DNA of 64,000 nucleotides from contig CAOLHI010000615.1 in assembly GCA_948474755.1 (NCBI GenBank), positions 186,001-250,000 of the forward strand. Reading direction: 5' to 3'. The notes below the pieces were generated by a model. The model saw only the letters and a list, made by a program, of their open reading frames with translations, had not been told where the DNA came from and ran no database searches. Origin of the DNA: Ctenosaura bakeri (Eukaryota; Chordata; Lepidosauria; Squamata; Iguanidae). Made by a program: the position numbers and the translations under genes. Every line of letters begins with the position of its first letter. Position 1 is the first letter of the stretch. Shown piece by piece: positions 25,601 to 34,600 of this stretch.

Positions 25601-28600
25601 AAAAGAACGTTGAAAAACAACATAAAAACTGTTTTGAGTATCATAGAACACTATGAAAAACACAGTGAGAAAAGACTTGCCATGATATTCATCAATGCTG
25701 AGAAGGCTTTTGACACACTTAAGTGGCCTTTTTAAAAAGTGGTACTAAAAAAGATAGATGTCAGATCTAAATTTGCGTCATGGATTGATGTGATCTATGC
25801 TCAACAGGAGACCTGACTGCTGATCAATGAAGAAAAAACAAGACCTATAGTTGTCAAGAAAGGAACAAGACAAGGTTGCCCTTTGTCACCTTTACTGTTT
25901 ATAACAATGGAGATCCTAAACAACTCCATACGTAAAAATACCATAATCAAGGGAATACAGATAAAAAAACACCAACGTAAGCTAAAAACATTCGCTCACA
26001 ATCTGTTCCCGTTCCTAGATGATCCAATAAGCAGCCTGAAACATCTCATTCAAATGATGAACGAATTTGGAGTTCTCTGGATTCAGAAAACAAAGAGCAG
26101 ATCGCAATCTTGACAAAAAAAATATAAGAAAACGAGAAGAGAATTTGACTGAAATCTCTGGCTACAGAGTCCATTTTTACGGACTTAAAATCTAGAGGAG
26201 GTGCCGGTGCTTCTCATTTACACATATATTATAAAGCTGTAGCAATGACTTGGCTTACGGAATGGATTACTCTTCACAATGATTGACTATTAACTTTGGA
26301 AGGTGTCAGTTTGAGAATGGGCTGGCATGCCTATATCTGCTATGACAAAGCCAACGTGGAGAAAGACTTCTCTCATTATATTAGAAAAGGGTTATTGAAA
26401 ACATGGTACAGCTATAAGATCTCAACTTCTACACAGATTCCAGTGTGGGTTTCACTTCAAGAAGCCTTCTACGTAAGGTGGAAAAGTAGCCAATATACTT
26501 AAGATATGGAGACGTAATTATCAAATCTCCTTTGGGATTACCAACAATTAAAATTAGAGAAAAATTAAAGAAAGAAAGAATAGTTCTGAATTGTAAAGGA
26601 AGAAGAAATAGTTCTGAATTGGTTCCCCTCTCACCAAGTGCTGGAGAGATTCCACACAGATCAGAAATTACAAGGTTTTGAGATGAAAGAAATGGATGAT
26701 GTGACAAAACTTATGTTTGAAAATCCATCTCACCTGATGGCCAGATTGTACAAGACACTATTGCTGAAGGAGAGAGAGAGGATGAAACGATTAAGCTATA
26801 ATGATAAAATGGTCCCAGAATTTAGGCCACTCAGTACAACTTGAACATTGGGATCATAGCTGGAAGTTGACCCAGAAATTTACAGCTGCTCATAACTAAA
26901 ATTATTTTGATATTTCATAGATGGTACATGACTCCAAACAAGCTGGGGGAAAAAATCTACAGTACCAGTACACGGAAGTTCTGGAAATGTCAGGTTGAGA
27001 TTGGCACAATCTACCATCTATGGTGGACTTGTAAAAAGGCTAAAGAGTACTGGAATAATATACATAGAACAGTACAAGAAATTTTGCAAATTGAATTTGC
27101 TAAGTCCCTGAAAACCAATCAACTGAATATGCTGCAATGAGATTGATCAAAAAACAGTGAAGAACCTGTGAAGGACCTTTTTATATATGATAACTTCAGC
27201 AGGAATAGAATATGCAAAATATTGGAAGAATGAAGGGATCCCTAAGATGGAACAATGGCTGCACAGTCTGTCAGAAACGAAAACCGCAGAAAGCCTATCT
27301 CAAAGACTTAAAGGTCTGACAGATGAAAAAGTAGACAGAGAATGGGCTCCTGTGAACCATTTTCTTCAAAAACTGAAAATATAGTAACTAGTTCATTAAT
27401 TTACATATCAGTTTGACAACAAAATTCAAACTAGAAATAAAAATGAGGTAACAAATTATATAATAGTGAAATGGAATGTAGAAGGTAGTATAGTAGTATG
27501 TTTTAGTAAGAACAGATAGCATCTTTTTATACGATTGATCAAGAGCAAACAAATAATTAGAATCTTTTTAGAAGTACAATTAAGATAGATCTATGAATAT
27601 TACTATATTCTAGGAAGGAATAGAGGAAGATCAAATGATACATATAATAGCTACAATGCAATATTAAAACTGCAATTATTTATTAAACTTTTAATTTGTT
27701 GTATTCATAATAAAAAGTATTTTAAAAAAAAAAGACTTAAGTTCAAGGTTGCCCTCCTTGGTAAATCTCACCTTGTGTTCTCCGCTTACATACTCAGACT
27801 GAAAGACAGAGACAAGGATTTATTTACAGCTGATGGCTGCTAGCTCCACCCCCAAGCAAATCAGTGACTAAGCAGAAACTTCACACCCTTAGATCAAGTG
27901 TGGAGAAGGAGAGAAAGAGAAAGCACAGGAGCAAAAAAAACACAACCACACAAACTTTTAAATACTTACATTCAAACAATCAGTGGTGTCCTCCATTGTA
28001 AATCTCAGCTCATGTTCTCTTCCTACAGACTCAGACTGAAAGACTGAGACAGGAGTTATACAGAGCTAATTCCTTCTTGCTCCACCCCAAGCAAATCAGT
28101 GATGGAGCAGAAGCTCCAGCCCCTTAGACCAAGTGTGAAGAAAGAGAGCACAGGACCAGAAAAACCCACATACACACCACACAAACCTTTCAAGACTTAC
28201 ATTCCAACAGAGAAGTGTACCCTCCGTGGTAAATCTGACCTGTTGCCCTCTTGCAGAGTCAAGCTGAAAGACAGAGACAGGAGTTATATGGAGCTAATGG
28301 CTTCTTGCTACATCCGCAAGGAAATCAGTCACTGAACAGGAGGTCAGCCACCTTAGACAAGGTCTGGAGAGCGTGAGCAAGCAAAGTACCAGGAAAAACA
28401 TAGCCACACAAACCATTAAAGACTTGCATGCAAACAAAGAATGGTGTCCTCCAATGTGAATCTCGCCTTCTTTTCTGCTCTTGCAAAGTCAAACTGAAAG
28501 ACAAAGACAGGTGATATATAGAGCTAATGGCTGCTAGCTCCACTCCCAAGCAAATCAGTGACAGAGCAGAACTTCTACACCCCTAGACCAAGTTTGGAAC

Positions 28601-31600
28601 TTTATTGCGGAGGACCAGAAAAAAAGCAGCCACAGAAAACCTTTCAAGACTTACATGCAAACTGTGGAGTTGTCCTCCTTGGTATATCTCATGTTCTTTC
28701 CCACTCTTTCAGACTCAAATGCAGAGACAGGAGTTATATAGATCTAATGACTCCTAGCTTCACCCCCAAGCAGATCGGTGACTAAGCAGAAACCCCACCC
28801 CCTTAGACCAAGTGTGCAGAGAGAGAGAGAGAGAGAGTAAAGGACCAGAAAAAGAACAGCCACACAAACCTTTAAAAACTTACATGCAAGCAGTGGAGGG
28901 TGTTCTCATGGGTAAATCTCACCTTCTGGTCCCCTCTTTCAGAGAGAAGCTGAAAGACAGAGATAGGAATTTTATAGAGCTAATGACCACTTCTTCGACC
29001 GCCACACAAATAAGTGACTGAGCAGAAGCTCTACCGCTTAAACCAAGTATGGAAAGTTAGAGCAGAGGACCAGAAAAAACGCAGCGGCACAAAACCTTTA
29101 AAGACGTACATGGAAGCAGTGAACGGTATCCTCCTGGGCAAATCTCACTATATGTTCACCTCTTGCGGAGTGAAGCTGAAAGAAAGAGACAGAAGTTATA
29201 TAGAGCTAATATCTTCTTGCTCCACCCACTTGGACCAAGTATGTGGGGGGGGGAGTCTACAGGACCAGAAAAAGCCCAGCCACACAAATCTTTAAACACT
29301 TACATACAAAGATTGACCTGGGTACTCTGGAGTAAATCTCACCTTCTGTTCCCTCTTGCGGAGTGAAGCTAAAAGACAGAGTCAGGAGTTATTTACATCT
29401 AATGCCTACTAGCTCCACACACAACGAAATCAATGACTGAGCAGAAGCTCCACCTGCTTAGAGGAAGTAGGGAGAGAGAGAGAGAGAGAGCATGCAAAGG
29501 GCCAGAATCAACACAGCGACACAAAACCTTTAAAGACTTGCATGGAAGCAGTGAAGGGTATCCTCCTGGATAAATCTCACCTTCTGTCCCCCCTCTGGCA
29601 GACAAGAGTTATATAGTATTAATGGCCACTAGCTCCACACACACACCCCCCAGTAAATGAGTGATGGTGCAAAAGCTCCACTCCCTGAGACCAAGTGTGG
29701 ATGGAGAGAGCAGAGGACCAGAAAAAGCGCAACCACAAACTTTTAAAGATGTTCAAAGGAAAAGACAATGAGGAGACATTAACAATTAGGTTGCATGTCC
29801 AAATATACTTAGTCTTATCCTGATTGTAATAACATTGAAGAGTCATTTTGGAGCAGAAGAAGAGTTGAACATTCCCTCCATCTGAGAACAATAAATTAAA
29901 CTGCTGAAAAGCATTTTTGTAGCACTCATAGGGCTTCTTGTGTTGTTGACTATATGATGAAGAATCTTTGTAAATAAAATAGAAGAATGCTAGATATCTG
30001 AACCTTCTGTCTCTCTTGTCAGCCAGTCAGTTCATTTATTGGAGGTTCTAACAGCATTATTTTCCTGTCCCTATCTAGCCAATTCTTCACAGTAACTCTA
30101 TTGAAGTTTTTCCACCATTGGGCATTTGGTACAAAGCCTGTGGGCAGTAGCATAGCAACCAAATTCTTATGCAGTAATTTATCACTGATTCTGACAGATA
30201 TTAACAAAAAAAAGTGTTGTGTGGGACTTTAGTTAGGACAGAAGTGCTAATAACATTTTCCCAAAAATAATCCAACCACATATGCACTGCAATCCAAACA
30301 ACTACATATGCACTGAAGCGCTTCTCTTCCTGTATCCTTGCCATGATAGCAGCAAGATCTATTTATTCATGTGGTCTAGCTTGACAGAGTGGAAGTGCCC
30401 ATGGTGGATTGCTTTAAGTATATATTCCAATATATGTGCAGATACAAATTCAGTATGTTTTAGAATATTTAAATCCCACACTATCTTAGAAGATCTCAGG
30501 ATGAGCTATAGATAGTGAAACAACCAGTCTAGAACAATTTAAATGTTTACAACAGTGCCCAAAGCATATGCGGTATAAATTGTTTGTCTGTGTAGGGGTC
30601 CACATTCAAATTTTTTGAGAATCAAAGAGCGGGATGTTGAAATCCATTTCTGGACAATTCCTTAGCTGAAAACTGTTTTGAAAAATTGTAATGTTTTTAT
30701 AATGTATTGCTTTATTTTGATTTTGCTATATAATACTTGATGATACTTGTATGAAGGTGGTGCAAAATAAATGAAGCTGTATTCATTTGTTTTACAATAT
30801 CCCATATGACAATACTGAATTGTTATACAGATGGCATCTAGTCAGTAAAGGTAAGCTATTTGTTTAACTTTCATGTCTTAATTCTTCTAATCCAGGAAGA
30901 CGGTGTGGTCTTCCTTTACTGATGTGGTCAATTAGAAATGTAAAATGACAAGATGCTTAAGAACAAAACAGCATTCTATGTATTGGGGTAGGATTAAGCT
31001 ATATGTGATCACCTGTGCAAACTAGGAGTTGAATAAACTGAAGCACTATTAATCAGAAAGGGCAGAGCTCACTTATACCCAATTTGAAATTCTGTGGTTG
31101 TAGTCTTCATTACAGAGGAGTGAATAAATAAAAGTTTACCTGTTTTTGTTATATGCCTTCAAGTCATTTCCAACTTATGGCAAGCCTAAGGCGAACTTAT
31201 CACAGGATTTTTGGGGGCTGAGAGTGTGTGACACACCCAAGGTATCCCACTGGGTTTCTTTGGCAAAATGGAGAACTGTACGGAACTTAAATTGCTGCTT
31301 TATAAGTTTTACAGTGCATTCCTATGCACTTATCCCAGTAGAGTTTGTTCTCAATAAATGAATTCAGGATCACAATGTTAATAACCACAGAGTGGTTGTC
31401 ATTGTGCCTACTTGGGAATATAAATAAAAACTTAATGTAAAACGTACTAGGTAACTTTAGATACCAATCTGTTTGTTTATTTGTATGTTTATTATTAGGT
31501 GCTTCAGCTACAGAAAATCAACTGGAAATAGAAGAAATGGCCAACTGTCTGCCATACTATGGTATATCAGATCTAAAAGAAATTCTGAGTGCTGTGATAA

Positions 31601-34600
31601 ATAATAATGCAAAAGAAGTATATGAGTGTAGACCTCTTAAAGTGGTAAACTACCTGGAGGTAAGAAAAAACAATATTACCTTTTTATTTCCCAAACACTT
31701 CCTTAGGAGAGCTGCTTTAGTGTAGCTGTAACTTTTTAAAAAAAATATCACTATTGCACCTTGACGTTTATATATAGGATATTGCTTCCTGAGAGCCGAA
31801 GGATTACCAGAAGCACAAGTAAATTCAGTAATTTCATTACTTCTATTAATATTTAATATTAGTGTGAGATACCTGTGTTTAAGGCTGAAAATAGCATATA
31901 AAATAAAAATCCTTATTTTAAAATGTCTGTAAATTCAAGAAATGGGTATTCATAAGGGATATTCAAGTGTTACACTGAATGTGCATTCATGCTGTACCTC
32001 CGCATGTTCAGATAAATGTGAGAATTTGCCTGTATGTATTGATAACTGACTGAGACCCAGATACTGGAATCATCCAGGTTGGGAATCTTGCGTACAGCTC
32101 TTTCTTAACTGAATGAACATTGATAAAATGGTGTAAGAAGACATATGTTAACTTTATCTAATCATGTAAAGCAGAGCTCCCTAGAAGAAGCCTGGAATCT
32201 TTTCACCTTTAGGGACTATCAAGAGGAGGCTTTTCTCAAGAGTTTTTATTTCTTTGTTATTCTAATGAGGTTTTTGTGAGGCAATTCTGAAGGGAAAAAA
32301 AATAAGAAGAGCGAAGGAGAGTAAACAAAAAGTGCCAAGTGATGAAGACAGTAGAGAAGACAACCACAGCCCAGATCTCCACAGATAGTATTCATTTCAT
32401 TCATACATTCACTTTGCAGCCAGAGCATGATGGGCAAATGCCAGGCTGAGGCTCTTGAGAAGCAGACAGACATGAGACAAGACCCATTTTGGTCATTCCT
32501 GAGTAACAGATTCATTGACCTCTGCCTTCATTTTGTTATTAAATGATATAGTTAGTACAGTCACATTAATGATTCTTACCACTTCCTTTATTCTCCCTTC
32601 CCCCACTCAATTAAATAAGTGCTTGGCAGTAAATATTTTTGACACTTCTTTAACTTCTATTCCATTTTCAAAGCTTTGCAGTACTATGGCAGGTGGCATA
32701 TGCTGGATGTGAAGAGAGCAGTAAGACTATACTGTAGAAGAACTGAGATAGAGACCCACGGTTTTAGGAAAAAGATTTTATTGTGCACAATGTCCCAGTG
32801 AGATCCTTCTCAAAAGTCTGGGCCCCGCCTCTTTACATTCAAAGCAATTTATACACCTCCAGTGCAAATACATCACATGTTCAAGACAGGAAACTGACAC
32901 GTACAATGGTTCCCACCATTCTCCAGCGTAATCTTACAAATGTTGCAAAGTAAAGGAAGCATAGCGAGGCACATTCCATCCTCCCTAACATTCTATCTCA
33001 CAGAGTTCTATTGTATTCCTTTCAAACACAGAGGGACTTCAATTGCAGAGGAAATTAACTGCTTTTCCCTCATACCCAGAGGTCATCTAGGTTGACCCGA
33101 AACTGCACGCCCACCATAATACAAAAGGACTACTCAAGTGAGGCGTGCAGAGGCTCTATTTGTGTCTTATAATCCAAGGACTTTAGGACAAAGAGCTTCA
33201 AGGACTGTGATTGGGAGATGGATTAAGGCATGCATTTTCCATTGTTATGATTGTGAGGGCAAGCCTAGGCCAGAAACTGTATGGCCGCATTCAACGAGAT
33301 CAGTGGTGACTAGAACGGCATATGCTGTGACTTCATCATTGCAGGATATATGTTCAGCACCTGGTTGGGCTGAGCCTTCAACTTTTGTCAGGCTTTATAA
33401 AATGGATAAGTTTAGATCAGCACAGGCATCCTTTGGCCGGACTGTGCTGCCGTCAGTTGTGAACAATTAAGACCATTCCCCCCAGGGTGTGGCGTGGGTA
33501 GATCCCAGTTGTAGTGGTTCTTAATGCCTATATAACAAAACTGTTGGAGGAGGGAGGAGTTCTAGCAGTCATAACTGAAGACTGAAGATTCTTGCCAGTT
33601 CCGGTTGGCATGTAAGGATAAGCCCAATCATAGTGGATTCCTCTTCCTGCCATCCCAGAATGAATCTTCACAGTAAATCCAGTCTCTCAATTGTTGTTGT
33701 TCTTGTTGTATGCCTTCAAGTAATTTCCTAGTCATGGTGACCCTAAGGCCTATCAAGGGTTTTCTTGGAAAAGATTTGTTCGGAGGAATTGCCTTTGCTT
33801 TTCTCTGAGGCTAAGGGAGTGTGATTTGCCCAAGGTCATCTGATGGGTTCCCATGGCTGAGTGGGGATTAAAACCCTCATCTCCAGAGTTGTAGTCCAGT
33901 ACTCAAACCACTACACCATCCATCTATAGGTCTATTTAAGATTTTGCTCGTGACACTCTTTGCCACTTCCCATTGTTATAGAAGAGATAGAGACCCACGG
34001 ATTAAGGAAAATCATTTATTGTAACCGGCGCAATGTCTCAGTGGGATCGTTCCCAAAAGTCTGAGCCCCACTTCTTCATATTCACAGCGTTTTATACATT
34101 TTCCACTACAGTCATCACATGCTCAAGAAAAGGAAACAGTTCTGTTGTACGTAGGTTCCCATCAGTGTCTACATATGTTGCAAATCTTCTGTAGCAGAGC
34201 TAAAAGCTAGCAAGCCGAGCCAAACCGGTAACATTCCATTATACAAGGTTCCATTGTATTCCCACAGTTCTTTACAAACTCAGAGAGAAATAACTGTTTC
34301 CCCCATACCTTGAGGTCATCTAGGCTGACCCACCACACCATCTTGATGAAAGATTGTCATACTGAGTACTTCTAAGTTAGGTTTAAACAGACAGAACAGA
34401 ATAAAGCAAAAACCATGACACTCCCATTAAAAATAACACACCTGACTGAATTATATCCCACTTTAGAACTAAAGTAGATGAGATATCATTCAAACAACTA
34501 GCAATTGTGTGAATGGCTTTTGTGGTTTCAGTTCAAATCAGATTCATTGTATTACTTTATTTGTATTGAAGAAACATTTCTATTGGTGCTAATAGGAGCT

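Larger units (their letters stand above)
24569..27730 (+). mobile_element. L1 LINE, 5'-truncated, with 16-bp target duplication
   Basis: The element starts inside the endonuclease domain. It runs through reverse transcriptase and the C-terminal region and ends in an A-rich tail after aataaaaagtatttt. The flanks aaagacttacattcaa (24553-24568) and aaagacttaagttcaa (27731-27746) form a target duplication with two differences, derived from the satellite monomer. It has the same orientation as PMS1. Several frameshifts and stops make it inactive. Confidence 0.88.

Noticed and set aside
16837..29021. Repeated frames of about 70-77 codons in the satellite with a recurring [16 protein letters not shown] phrase, consecutive frames overlapping at the stop
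   Set aside because: The frames follow the monomer period, start without ATG in most cases, and are broken in most monomers. The phrase is a by-product of the conserved ctgaaagacagagacagg block.
32741..34340. LTR A and LTR B as the two ends of one provirus
   Set aside because: The 860 bases between them hold a DIRS fragment and a SINE, with no gag, pro, pol, env or primer-binding sequence. Two separate insertions or a rearrangement fit better.
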